Below are positions 8,222-16,754 of a stretch of DNA of 64,000 nt, one piece after another. The translations under genes were made by a program, and so were the position numbers. The stretch is from Candidatus Pantoea gossypiicola. GTDB lineage: Bacteria; Pseudomonadota; Gammaproteobacteria; Enterobacterales; Enterobacteriaceae. Positions within the stretch are counted from its first letter, which is position 1. Every line of letters begins with the position of its first letter. The notes beneath the pieces are model-generated. The model was not told the origin of the DNA. It ran no database searches and saw only the letters and a list, made by a program, of their open reading frames with translations. Where the stretch lies: positions 57,359-121,358 of the forward strand of contig NZ_VWVM01000016.1 of assembly GCF_008632075.1 (NCBI RefSeq), given 5' to 3'.

Positions 8222-8884
8222 GTGAATAAACTCAAGGAAAAAAATAAGCTCAGGCTTGGTGTATCAGATGAAAGTCCATTTATTCTTTACTCTATCCGGA
8301 ACATACTCATAAAGGAGTTTTCAGAACTTGATGTTATTGCTTATCCGGTTGAAGCTGATCTTTTGCTGTCTGTTATCAGAGAGGATATGCCCGATATATT
8401 AATAACGGACTTTTGCTTTAATTTTGACCGCAATGATGTCAATGGCGTGCGAAAAATAGAACAGATACATAAGCAAAACCCGGAATTAAAAATTATTGTT
8501 TTTACTGCACAAAACAGCCAGGCTATTTTGAAAAGCATATTACAAATCCCGGTTAATGCCATCGTGCACAAGCGAGATGACATTCGTGATTTGGTCAAAG
8601 CATTCAATTGGGTTTGCTCATCCAACTCAGGAATATACTACTCGGAACAGATGAAGAGTTTAATGCTCTCTGCACCCGCAGATCCGGCACAAACACTTTT
8701 GTCACCTTCAGAAGTAGAGGTCATTCGATTATTCGCCATTGGATACAGCCTGATGGAGATAGCAAAAGCGCGTAAACGTAGCATAAGCACCGTTGCAACA
8801 CAGAAATACAACGCCATGCGTAAGCTTCAGCTGCAATCAAACACAGATTTAATTAAGTATGTTTTTGCACAGGAACTCATTTAA
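8222..8884 (+). CDS. NarL/FixJ-type response regulator
   Basis: About 220 residues with an N-terminal receiver that keeps the key residues: an acidic pair in GVSDES, the phosphoacceptor Asp in ILITDF, Thr in IVFTAQ and Lys in IVHKRDD. A C-terminal LuxR helix-turn-helix follows (SPSEVEVIRLF, SISTVATQKYN). Unlike the regulator at 193-828 this one should be phosphorylated, but no histidine kinase gene is nearby. GTG 8222 is chosen because AAGGA ends six bases before it; an earlier TTG at 8216 touches that site. It stands between the adhesin and the exporter and probably regulates this locus. Confidence 0.85.
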   Translation: MNKLKEKNKLRLGVSDESPFILYSIRNILIKEFSELDVIAYPVEADLLLSVIREDMPDILITDFCFNFDRNDVNGVRKIEQIHKQNPELKIIVFTAQNSQAILKSILQIPVNAIVHKRDDIRDLVKAFNWVCSSNSGIYYSEQMKSLMLSAPADPAQTLLSPSEVEVIRLFAIGYSLMEIAKARKRSISTVATQKYNAMRKLQLQSNTDLIKYVFAQELI

Positions 8885-8921
8885 TCACCTGGCACGAAAA
8901 ATTTTATAAACAGCGAAAATC

Positions 8922-10244
8922 ATGAAATTTCATAATCTGAATATTGCATTACTGGCTCTAACCTGTGCTCCATTTTGCACATCTGCAACCAACCTGCAGC
9001 AAGCTGCTCAGGCTGCATTGAGCTACGACTCAGCATTACAATCCAGTCAGATGACCAGTGCGGCAGATAAACAAAAATACTGGCAAGGTATGGCCGGAAT
9101 GCTGCCAACATTGACCCTGGAGGGAAACTGGGATCGTCAGGAACAACCGGATAAGAAATATCAGAGTGGGGTTACTAACCACAGTTACGATCTCAGCGTC
9201 AGACAACCGCTGTTTGATATGAGTAAATATGCCGGATGGCGTAAAGGTGTTGCGATTGCCAACACTGCTGAAGCACAGGCAAAACAGGCTGAAGAAAAGT
9301 TACTTAATGCCATCAGTAATGCTTATTTTACGGTGCTTTATCAGCAGGAAGTTTTACAGGCAGCCAAAGCCGCCAGCCATAACTTTAAGCAACAACAGCA
9401 GAAAATTCAGACCGGCTTAATCAACGGTCAAAATACCCGCACTGAACTGGATGAGGCTAAAGCTAACTACGCTCTGGCACAGGCTAAGGAAATAGAAGCT
9501 GGCAATCAGCTATTGCTTGCAGGCGAGGCATTTCGCCGTTTATCGGGTATCAGCCCGGACACCGTAGAACCGGTGAATTTTCAGTGCCTGAAAGCATCGC
9601 CCTATTCTTCTCTGACCGATGCAATTAATGCCAGCCAGCAGCGTAATACTGATATTAAAATTGCTCTTTTTCAGAATGACCAGGCAGATGCAGATGTCCT
9701 TGCGGCTGACGGCGCGCACATGCCAGTGGTCTCGCTCTATGCGCGATACGGCAAGAACTGGAGTCGTAATGACGACGACGACAATATCCTGTATGACGCA
9801 ATCTTCGGGACGAACTCAAAGAGTAATAACCTCCAATATGGCGTAAACGTTTCTGTTCCATTGTTTGCCGGCGGCAGTCAGGTTTCACAATCTTTTGAAG
9901 CATCTTACCGCCGTCAGGCAGCAAAGTATTCCATGATGGAAGCACAACGCAAAGCGGCAACCGATACCCGTTCTGCCTGGCTTAGCCTGACCAATGGCAA
10001 AGTTTTACTCAGTGCTCAAAAGAATGCCGTCGACTCAGCACGTGAAAAAGTGGTGTCGGTCCAGTATGGCCGTGAAATGGGCTTCCGCACCGTTAACGAT
10101 GAACTGGATGCTCAGCAAAAATATTACACCGCACTCAAAGATCAGGCTGAAGCACGCTTAAGTTATCTCAATGCCCTGATCAGTCTGGCGCAAAGCACCG
10201 GATCGTTATCACTCGATATGCTGAATTATTTTCAGTGCCGTTAA
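8922..10244 (+). CDS. TolC-family outer-membrane efflux protein
   Basis: A 440-residue TolC-like channel with a signal peptide (to about residue 21) and the two repeated long-helix regions typical of outer membrane efflux proteins (about 25-220 and 230-435). It is the outer-membrane exit duct for the HlyD and ABC proteins encoded next, giving this locus a complete dedicated type I secretion system, whereas many enteric microcin loci borrow the housekeeping TolC. It starts 37 bases after the response regulator. Confidence 0.9.
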   Translation: MKFHNLNIALLALTCAPFCTSATNLQQAAQAALSYDSALQSSQMTSAADKQKYWQGMAGMLPTLTLEGNWDRQEQPDKKYQSGVTNHSYDLSVRQPLFDMSKYAGWRKGVAIANTAEAQAKQAEEKLLNAISNAYFTVLYQQEVLQAAKAASHNFKQQQQKIQTGLINGQNTRTELDEAKANYALAQAKEIEAGNQLLLAGEAFRRLSGISPDTVEPVNFQCLKASPYSSLTDAINASQQRNTDIKIALFQNDQADADVLAADGAHMPVVSLYARYGKNWSRNDDDDNILYDAIFGTNSKSNNLQYGVNVSVPLFAGGSQVSQSFEASYRRQAAKYSMMEAQRKAATDTRSAWLSLTNGKVLLSAQKNAVDSAREKVVSVQYGREMGFRTVNDELDAQQKYYTALKDQAEARLSYLNALISLAQSTGSLSLDMLNYFQCR

Positions 10245-10269
10245 TCCCTCAATCATGATGAATCTATAA

Positions 10270-11529
10270 ATGGAACAATCACTCTTCCGTCAGGAGGCGC
10301 TTGATGCCGCTAACCGGGGTAACCTGGGTATCGTGGCACTTTATTGTCCGCCCTATCGCTGGCTTGTTATTTCTGTGGTGATTTTTATTACTGCCGTGAC
10401 AGCCCTGTTTTTCATTTTCGGCAGCTATACGAAATATGAATCCTCTACCGGAGAACTGCTGCCTGAGAATGGCATGTTAGTCGTTCCTCCTCCTGTAAGC
10501 GCAACCGTAGTGGATATTCCAGTTAAGGAGGGACAACTGGTCAAAAAAGATGATGTTCTTATGGTGTTGTCATCAGAAGTCTCAACACAGATGGGACAGA
10601 CGCGTCAGGTTATCGCCGAAAATCTGGTGGCTCAGCGGGAACGACTTCAGCAGGATCTTCAGACGCTTGCCAAATTGCATAACGTCGAAATGAAAGGGTT
10701 ATCCGACACCATCGCCAGTCTGAAACTCCAGCAGGAACAGCTGAGACTTCAACTGACACACCGTCGCAAGCAGGTCGCGTTAGCGAAACTGCAACTCGAT
10801 AAACTCAACGCTATGCACCTGGAAGGGTACGCCTCAAACCGTCAACTGGAAGAGCAGGAATCCAATCTGCTCGACAGTCAGGCACGTTACCAGGAGTACC
10901 AGCGTCAGCTGCTGGACACGTCGCAAAAAATTGTTCAGGCGGAGCAGCAACTGCATGAAAAGCCGCTGGATGATGAGAAAAAACGCAACGACATCGAACG
11001 GCAGCTGGCAGATAACCGTCAGGCAATGGCAGAGAATGAAGCGCGCCGATCCATTGAGCTTCGTGCGCCGAAAAGTGGTTATGTCGGCATGATCATGGTC
11101 AAAAATGGTCAGATGCTGAATGCCGGCCAGTCGGCAGTCGCGATTCTGCCTAACAATACCAATCTTGTTGCCCGCATCATGGTCAACACGCAATCCATTG
11201 GCTTTATCCATCCAGGCCAGCGTGTCGTGCTGCGCTATAAAGCTTTCCCTTACCAAAAATTTGGCCAGCAATATGGCAAGGTAATCGAGGTCTCGCGAAC
11301 CGCCCTCTCTCCTCAGGAAGTTACCACCTTAACCGGTAAAAACAATGTTCAGGAACAGCAGTACCGGGTTCTGGTCTCTCTGGATAAACAAACTATTTCT
11401 GCTTATTCGCAGAATGAAAAACTGAAGCCAGGTATGGCGCTGGATGCCGACTTTATTGTCGACAAACGTCGTCTCTATGAATGGGTACTGGAGCCGATTT
11501 TCGCGCTGGGACACAAAATTTCTCTCTGA
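10270..11529 (+). CDS. HlyD/CvaA-type periplasmic adaptor
   Basis: A 419-residue membrane fusion protein. It has a short cytoplasmic N-terminus, one membrane helix (about 31-53), a lipoyl-like half at PVSATVVDIPVKEGQ, a long coiled-coil hairpin (about 115-265), the second lipoyl half around RAPKSGYVG, and a beta-barrel end. Length and layout match CvaA-type adaptors of microcin exporters. It links the ABC protein to the TolC-like channel. It starts 25 bases after the channel gene and ends 17 before the ABC gene. Confidence 0.93.
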   Translation: MEQSLFRQEALDAANRGNLGIVALYCPPYRWLVISVVIFITAVTALFFIFGSYTKYESSTGELLPENGMLVVPPPVSATVVDIPVKEGQLVKKDDVLMVLSSEVSTQMGQTRQVIAENLVAQRERLQQDLQTLAKLHNVEMKGLSDTIASLKLQQEQLRLQLTHRRKQVALAKLQLDKLNAMHLEGYASNRQLEEQESNLLDSQARYQEYQRQLLDTSQKIVQAEQQLHEKPLDDEKKRNDIERQLADNRQAMAENEARRSIELRAPKSGYVGMIMVKNGQMLNAGQSAVAILPNNTNLVARIMVNTQSIGFIHPGQRVVLRYKAFPYQKFGQQYGKVIEVSRTALSPQEVTTLTGKNNVQEQQYRVLVSLDKQTISAYSQNEKLKPGMALDADFIVDKRRLYEWVLEPIFALGHKISL

Positions 11530-11546
11530 TTTAGAAGGTCTGTTCT

Positions 11547-13730
11547 GTGTTGTTATTAGAGAAACTCAATTTTAAATGGTTTAACCGCTTACCGATGATT
11601 CGTCAGTCACAGGCAGCCGAGTGCGGGCTGGCTTGTCTTGGCATGGTGGCTAATTATCACGGTCATCAGATCGACATGATCACGTTACGCCGCCAGTTCG
11701 CCACATCACTCAAAGGTGCTACTCTGGCTGATGTCATCGCTATGGCACAACAGCTCAATATGACTTCTCGCGCCCTGCGAGTGGAAATGGAAGAGCTGTC
11801 TAAATTGCGTATGCCCTGCATTCTGCACTGGGAACTGAACCACTTTGTGGTATTGAAGAAAGTACGCGGCAATAAGATCACCATTCACGATCCCGCGCGC
11901 GGGATCCGTGAACTGACATTTAAAGAAGCATCGACCGCCTTCACCGGGGTCGCGCTGGAACTGGTTCCCTCCTCTACCTTTGAAGTAAAAGAAGAGAAAG
12001 AAAGCATCTCAATGATGAAGCTGGTGGGCAGCGTGACCGGGGTAAAGTCTGCCTTTGCTCAGGTGCTCATCCTCTCAATCGCACTGGAGCTATTCGGCGT
12101 CCTCGGCCCCTTCTTTATGCAGTGGGTGATGGATATGGTGCTGGTTTCTGCTGACTATTCTTTGCTATCGCTGCTCGGTGTGGGCTTTATCATGATCGCG
12201 CTGTTTCAGACTATCGTTACAGCGTTGCGCTCATGGGTAATGAGCTGGTTCTCAAGTCAGCTCAGTGTGCAGTGGACCGTAAATGTCTGTCACCATATGT
12301 TAAAGCTGCCGCTGGAATGGTTCGAATCACGCCACGTCGGAGACATTCTCTCTCGTTACGGTTCGCTTAATACCATTCAGAGTACGCTGACTTCCCGTTT
12401 TATCAGCACCGTACTGGACGGTGTCATGTCAATCGTCACGGTAGTGATGCTTTTCATCTATAACGCGCAACTGGCGTGGCTGGTCATTGGACTTTTTCTC
12501 GCCTATGCACTGCTACGTTTCATGGCCTACGATCCGGTTCGCCGCGCCAATGAAGAACAAATCATCAGCTCGGCCCGTACCCAGTCTTCTCTGCTTGAAA
12601 CGCTGCGCGGTATCCAGGCGGTTAAAACCAATAATAAACAGGTGCCCCGCCTCTCGGCATACATGAACTTTCTGGTGGATACCACCAATAAAGGCATCGT
12701 GATTCAGAAGCTCAACATCCTGTTCGGTTCGGCTCAGGGATTGCTAACTTCAGTGGGCCGTGTCGTTCTGGTCTGGCTTGCCGCGCTGCAGGTCCTGGAT
12801 GGCAACTTCTCTGCCGGTATGCTGACCGCCTTTATCAGCTTTTCCGATCAATTCATGAGTCGCGGTTCAGGTTTGATCAATGCCATCATCGATTTTCGTA
12901 TGCTGAGAATGCATGGTGAACGCCTGGCCGATATTGTTCTGTCTGAAACAGAAGCCAGTTCTGAGGGCAATCCGGGTCTGGTTAGTAAGGAAATCGACAA
13001 GGAGACAGACGTACCGCAGGATATCAAGCTCATCAATATCCGTTTTCGTTATGCGCCGACTGAACCCTGGGTTGTCGATGGTGCCAATCTGGAGATTAAA
13101 GCGGGTGAGAGCCTTGCCATCGTGGGGCCATCCGGCCAGGGCAAAACTACGATGGCCAAAATTATTCTTGGCCTGCTGCACCCTGAAGAAGGCACCATCA
13201 CCGTGGGTGGCATGGACATCACTCAAACCGGACTTGAACATCACCGTAATCGCATCGGCTGCGTAATGCAGGATGACATTCTCTTTTCAGGCTCAATCAG
13301 CGAGAACATCAGCTTCTTTGATAACGAACCCGATCACGCAAAAATTACCCGCGTGGCCCGTCTGGCTCAGATTCATGGCGATATCATGAAAATGCCGATG
13401 AATTATCAAAGCCTGGTAGGTGATATGGGCTCGTTTTTATCGGGTGGCCAGCTACAACGTATCCTGCTGGCGCGCGCACTCTATCGTGAACCTAAAATCC
13501 TGGTACTGGATGAAGCCACCAGTCATCTGGATATCTATAACGAAGCGCAGATCAACAACGCAATTAAGCAGATGAAGATCACCAGAATCATCATCGCACA
13601 CCGCCCGGAAACTATCCGAAGTGCCGATAAAATCGTCCTGTTAAATAACGGTACGCTCAGCGAAGTCACGGCAGAGCAGTTATTTGGGCAAACAATAAAT
13701 CATAATGAAACGGAGATTACCCATGTATAA
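11547..13730 (+). CDS. Peptidase-containing ABC transporter (CvaB type, C39 domain)
   Basis: A 727-residue bacteriocin exporter. The N-terminal C39 peptidase is intact: catalytic Cys in SQAAECGLACL, His in ELNHFVVL and Asp in HDPARG. Six membrane helices (about 165-440) and an ATPase domain follow, with Walker A GPSGQGKTT, signature LSGGQLQR and Walker B ILVLDEAT. It should remove double-glycine leaders during export, and both leader peptides at 2498-3046 are obvious substrates. The start is GTG with AGAAGG eight bases before it. Its end overlaps the DUF1795 gene by eight bases, indicating coupled translation. Confidence 0.95.
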   Translation: MLLLEKLNFKWFNRLPMIRQSQAAECGLACLGMVANYHGHQIDMITLRRQFATSLKGATLADVIAMAQQLNMTSRALRVEMEELSKLRMPCILHWELNHFVVLKKVRGNKITIHDPARGIRELTFKEASTAFTGVALELVPSSTFEVKEEKESISMMKLVGSVTGVKSAFAQVLILSIALELFGVLGPFFMQWVMDMVLVSADYSLLSLLGVGFIMIALFQTIVTALRSWVMSWFSSQLSVQWTVNVCHHMLKLPLEWFESRHVGDILSRYGSLNTIQSTLTSRFISTVLDGVMSIVTVVMLFIYNAQLAWLVIGLFLAYALLRFMAYDPVRRANEEQIISSARTQSSLLETLRGIQAVKTNNKQVPRLSAYMNFLVDTTNKGIVIQKLNILFGSAQGLLTSVGRVVLVWLAALQVLDGNFSAGMLTAFISFSDQFMSRGSGLINAIIDFRMLRMHGERLADIVLSETEASSEGNPGLVSKEIDKETDVPQDIKLINIRFRYAPTEPWVVDGANLEIKAGESLAIVGPSGQGKTTMAKIILGLLHPEEGTITVGGMDITQTGLEHHRNRIGCVMQDDILFSGSISENISFFDNEPDHAKITRVARLAQIHGDIMKMPMNYQSLVGDMGSFLSGGQLQRILLARALYREPKILVLDEATSHLDIYNEAQINNAIKQMKITRIIIAHRPETIRSADKIVLLNNGTLSEVTAEQLFGQTINHNETEITHV

Positions 13731-14154
13731 GACTATTTGTCGCTTCACTGAAGGCACAATTACCTTGCCGGAAGGCTACTCCGAGCGAACTCTGAATACG
13801 CTGGCTGATACACGATCTGTTCTGCCACCAATCACTATTTCCCGTGATAAGTTAGGCGACCATAACAACCCGGAAGAGTATATCCTTAGCCAGCTCGCTA
13901 TCCTGCAAAAGCAGATGAAAGACTGGCAACAGGAAGCCCATCAATCAGTAGTTTTGGGGGATAACCTGACGACAGGAATCATGATCAGTTATGACTTCCT
14001 GCGACCAGATAATCTTCGTGTTTATCAGAAACAAGCCTTATTCACGCTCAATATGGAAGACATATTGATTTTCTCTCTGTCGAAAGCGAGCCCCATAACC
14101 GCTAACGATTTACAGCTTTTCTCAGATACCCTGAAAAGCTTCCGTACCTGGTAA
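13723..14154 (+). CDS. DUF1795/DcrB-related protein (EagR-like chaperone candidate)
   Basis: A 143-residue protein without signal peptide that resembles the DUF1795 (DcrB/EagR) fold: an early EGTITLPEGY strand, then PPITISRDKL, a helix with AILQKQMKDW, and the closing helix ending LKSFRTW. EagR members are cytoplasmic chaperones that shield the membrane helices of type VI effectors. Here the gene overlaps the ABC exporter gene by eight bases and the likely cargo are hydrophobic glycine-zipper peptides, so a chaperone role before export is a reasonable inference. Immunity is the main alternative. GGAG precedes ATG 13723; the earlier ATG at 13705 lacks a site. Confidence 0.75.
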   Translation: MYKTICRFTEGTITLPEGYSERTLNTLADTRSVLPPITISRDKLGDHNNPEEYILSQLAILQKQMKDWQQEAHQSVVLGDNLTTGIMISYDFLRPDNLRVYQKQALFTLNMEDILIFSLSKASPITANDLQLFSDTLKSFRTW

Positions 14155-14175
14155 TCTGCAAAGTACAGATAAAAC

Positions 14176-14210
14176 AAATCGGAAGAGCATATGCTCTTCC
14201 GGTTTGCGTT
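14176..14210. terminator. Terminator after the peptide/fimbria/exporter locus
   Basis: CGGAAGAGCAT and ATGCTCTTCCG form a perfect palindrome at 14180-14201, flanked by CAAA on the left and GTTTGCGTTT on the right. It lies between the convergent DUF1795 and FidL-like genes and probably stops transcription from the left. Confidence 0.7.
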
Positions 14211-14230
14211 TCGGTTATCAGTCGATGCAT

Positions 14231-14728
14231 TCAGTAACGCTGACAGGTGAAGAGATAGGAGAGCGGTCCGCCAACCAGATAGGTCTTTTTATCGATTCTG
14301 GTGATATCAAGCTGAAGATAACCCGGATCGAGCGTGATCTCAGCCAGCAGCAGATTAAACACGGCATCCGGCGTCGTATCGTTAGTCGAAGTAATAATTT
14401 CTCTTATTTTATAACGGTAAGTGTCACTATCAATCTTATTACCGGCACTGAGTGCAATACGTCGATTAACCGTTGTTACCTCATCACCAAACGTCACCTG
14501 CCCATTCAGTAATAAATATCCTGAATCAGAATTAATAAAACGTAGATCCTGGGAAACAGCAAACTCAATTTTTTTATTATCGTTGCGACTAAGATCGTAG
14601 CGGCTAAATGTTGAGCAGCGGAAAGGCAGTTCGTTTGTCCGGAGATTAAAATAGTTAATGCCTGCAAAGATCCCCAGCAACAGCATAGCCAGCATTATCG
14701 TCAGCGTAAGAGTGGCTTTCCGTTTCAA
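14231..14728 (-). CDS. FidL-like membrane protein, partner of the upstream regulator
   Basis: A 165-residue protein with one N-terminal membrane helix (about 7-25) and a periplasmic remainder, resembling the FidL/YqeJ family. Such proteins are encoded directly after CadC/ToxR-like membrane regulators and are thought to stabilise or tune them, as ToxS and PsaF do. The TTG start overlaps the regulator's stop by four bases and has GGAG before it. It ends 30 bases from the terminator of the peptide/fimbria locus, facing it. Confidence 0.75.
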   Translation of the reverse strand: MKRKATLTLTIMLAMLLLGIFAGINYFNLRTNELPFRCSTFSRYDLSRNDNKKIEFAVSQDLRFINSDSGYLLLNGQVTFGDEVTTVNRRIALSAGNKIDSDTYRYKIREIITSTNDTTPDAVFNLLLAEITLDPGYLQLDITRIDKKTYLVGGPLSYLFTCQRY

Positions 14729-15558
14729 AACATTCTCCAGTCAAGATAGTAGAAGTTGTCACAGGAAACGATATGACCACTGCTGTTCAGGTTACATGCG
14801 GAAAGAATAGTCCGGCCATAATCTTTAGTTGTGAATGCCGTGTTTTTATCGAAATAGATGCGTCGACCCGGCACACAGGATTGATTATTCTCTTTAAGCA
14901 TTTCAAGTATTTGCTTTTCCAGTGATTTTTGTTCAAACACCTCTAATCCCGGGATAATAACAGCTTCGCAACCGCCTTCCAGTTTGATGTTGCTCATAGA
15001 GGCACTCTTTTCAGCAGGCTGACGCACAGTGAAATACCATAAAGCACTGCCAAGCAGCACCAGCATGATTAGGGCGAGCAGGAGCTGTCCGAGATTCAGA
15101 GCGGGTTTTTCAACAACATGCTCTGCGATAACAGGATCGGGTAGCATGGGCTGACTATCTGCGACAGATACCACCTGCTTTGCAGGCATCTCATCAACCT
15201 GAACCTGCATCGCAACAAAAGCCGGAGAGGATTCGCGTTCTATTTTGATTTCAGTATTGAGTCGGATGCCAATTTTCGGAATGGTGATGATCAGGTTTTC
15301 ACAGCCATAGGCTGCAAGCGCTCTGCGCAGAATACTCAGATACTGATTCAGATTGCTGTTTGATCCGCGCAGGCCATATTTATCCCAGACTTCGGTCAAC
15401 AGGCTATCGCGCGACAGTATCTCACCTTCAGAATTCAGTAACTGTTCAAACAGCCGACCCGATGAAATACTCAGACTCAGCATTTCCTGAGTAGGAAGAT
15501 GGCTTAGCGTACAGTCATCTGAATTGTAACTAATCTGATCATCGATAATGTAAATCAT
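14725..15558 (-). CDS. ToxR/CadC-like membrane-bound transcriptional regulator
   Basis: A one-membrane-pass regulator of about 277 residues. Its cytoplasmic OmpR-type winged helix (SRDSLLTEVWDKYGLRGS, then LNQYLSILRRAL) comes first. A linker, a membrane helix near residue 165-185 (LLLALIMLVLLGSALWYF) and a periplasmic domain with several Cys follow. It probably senses an envelope or external signal. ATG 15558 is preferred because family members start with MIYIIDD-like sequence; a TTG 26 codons upstream also lacks a ribosome site. With the FidL-like gene it forms a ToxRS/PsaEF-like pair. PsaEF controls a fimbria, so regulation of the adjacent fimbrial locus is a fair inference. Confidence 0.75.
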   Translation of the reverse strand: MIYIIDDQISYNSDDCTLSHLPTQEMLSLSISSGRLFEQLLNSEGEILSRDSLLTEVWDKYGLRGSNSNLNQYLSILRRALAAYGCENLIITIPKIGIRLNTEIKIERESSPAFVAMQVQVDEMPAKQVVSVADSQPMLPDPVIAEHVVEKPALNLGQLLLALIMLVLLGSALWYFTVRQPAEKSASMSNIKLEGGCEAVIIPGLEVFEQKSLEKQILEMLKENNQSCVPGRRIYFDKNTAFTTKDYGRTILSACNLNSSGHIVSCDNFYYLDWRMF

Positions 15559-15857
15559 TAAGAAATCACTGAATTTGCGCTCATTTTGGACAGTATAATT
15601 CAGCTTATTTAAAGAAGCACTAAACAGTGAACGCAAGCGCAGGATAGTAAGGGACGTTAAAATCAGGCACTCAAGCGGGTATTCGATTCATGTCTCTGGC
15701 TGTGCGGCCCAGGATCGGCCGTTCAGAAGTTATCATCTGCGGAAGATTCAGCGTTATAAGCCCTGTCAGTGAACACACTATCCGTATGACTCCACTGGCT
15801 TGCTGAATCTGAAGATTAACGCTATCAGCACCCTTCATCCGCTGCAATTCATGGCTT

Positions 15858-16360
15858 TTGCCTGCAGCAGGGCCTGGAGTGTGGCCAGCAATCGGCTTTA
15901 CCAGAGCGTACATTCATAAGTTTTTTGAATCGAAACAGGCCATTGGCAAAGTCATCTGTTCAAACCGGCTGGCGATGATCATGCAGCGTGCCGAAGCCGC
16001 GATAGCCGACGCTTCAGGAGCATCAGAACAACTGCGGCGGCTGTTTGGCACACTTTCTGGCACTGAGCTTTTTTTCACGAACGCAAACGCTATGATATTG
16101 CCGCCGTCGCATCACGTGATCGCTGACCATCAGCGATGGCTTGCGAAAAGCGGCTGCTGAACCTGATTCAGCAGACCCTCCGCCATGGAAGAGAAACCGG
16201 TGAGCTTGAGCGTAAAACCCCTGCAGACGAAGCAGCAGAAGCGATTTACAGGGTGATCAAACGCGATGCCAACCCAGTACTGTTGAAGTACAGCCTTGAT
16301 GAAGGGGAAGAAGCCTCTGCCCAATTGGTCGCACTCGTATTACGCAGTCCCGCCCCCTGA
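15858..16360 (+). pseudogene. Broken TetR-family regulator
   Basis: TetR-like sequence spread over two frames. A first part contains the helix-turn-helix end GFTRAYIHKFFESKQAIG and runs to GTELFF. A frameshift at a seven-T run (16069-16075) moves the continuation YDIAAVASRDR into another frame. A TGA at 16124-16126 stands where related proteins seem to have Trp. The C-terminal part from KRLLNLIQQTL to LRSPAP is then recognisable. The N-terminal helix before the recognition helix is also eroded. No functional product is expected. Confidence 0.7.
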
Positions 16361-16754
16361 ACGTAAAACCTCAGTGACCCTTTACTTCATTGGACCTCTA
16401 TCATCCCGATGAAGCAGCAGGCAATCTTGACCTGGTGACGCTTAATGCCCGATCTGCCGCGCATAATCTATGCCACGTCCAACGGATTTGGCTTTTTGGC
16501 GGCGTCAACACCCGCATCCTGCTGCGCTAAGTGGTAGTAACAGCACCGTAACGATTAAATCTGTGCATCCACACTGGCTGTGCGGGTTTTAAATTACAGG
16601 GATATTCTTGTGTGCGGGGTAATCTCAGACACGCCCTTTTGGCAATAGCTTTATAAATCTGTACCTTTCCTGACAAAATTGCCGGTGCCTTGCCGTCTGC
16701 CCTTTTTTTTCAGCACTACAATTAGTTGTATGAAAACAACTTCAGAGAACGTTG
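16361..16754. other. Intergenic stretch with possible gene relic
   Basis: 394 bases between the TetR relic and the ROK kinase. A short open frame from about 16390 to 16530 may be the remains of a gene next to the pseudogene, but I recognise no family in it. The last 60 bases should hold the kinase promoter. Confidence 0.4.

Noticed and set aside
15671..15913. 80-codon minus-strand frame between the ToxR-like gene and the TetR relic
   Set aside because: It overlaps the eroded start of the TetR pseudogene, lacks a ribosome site and has no recognisable product.
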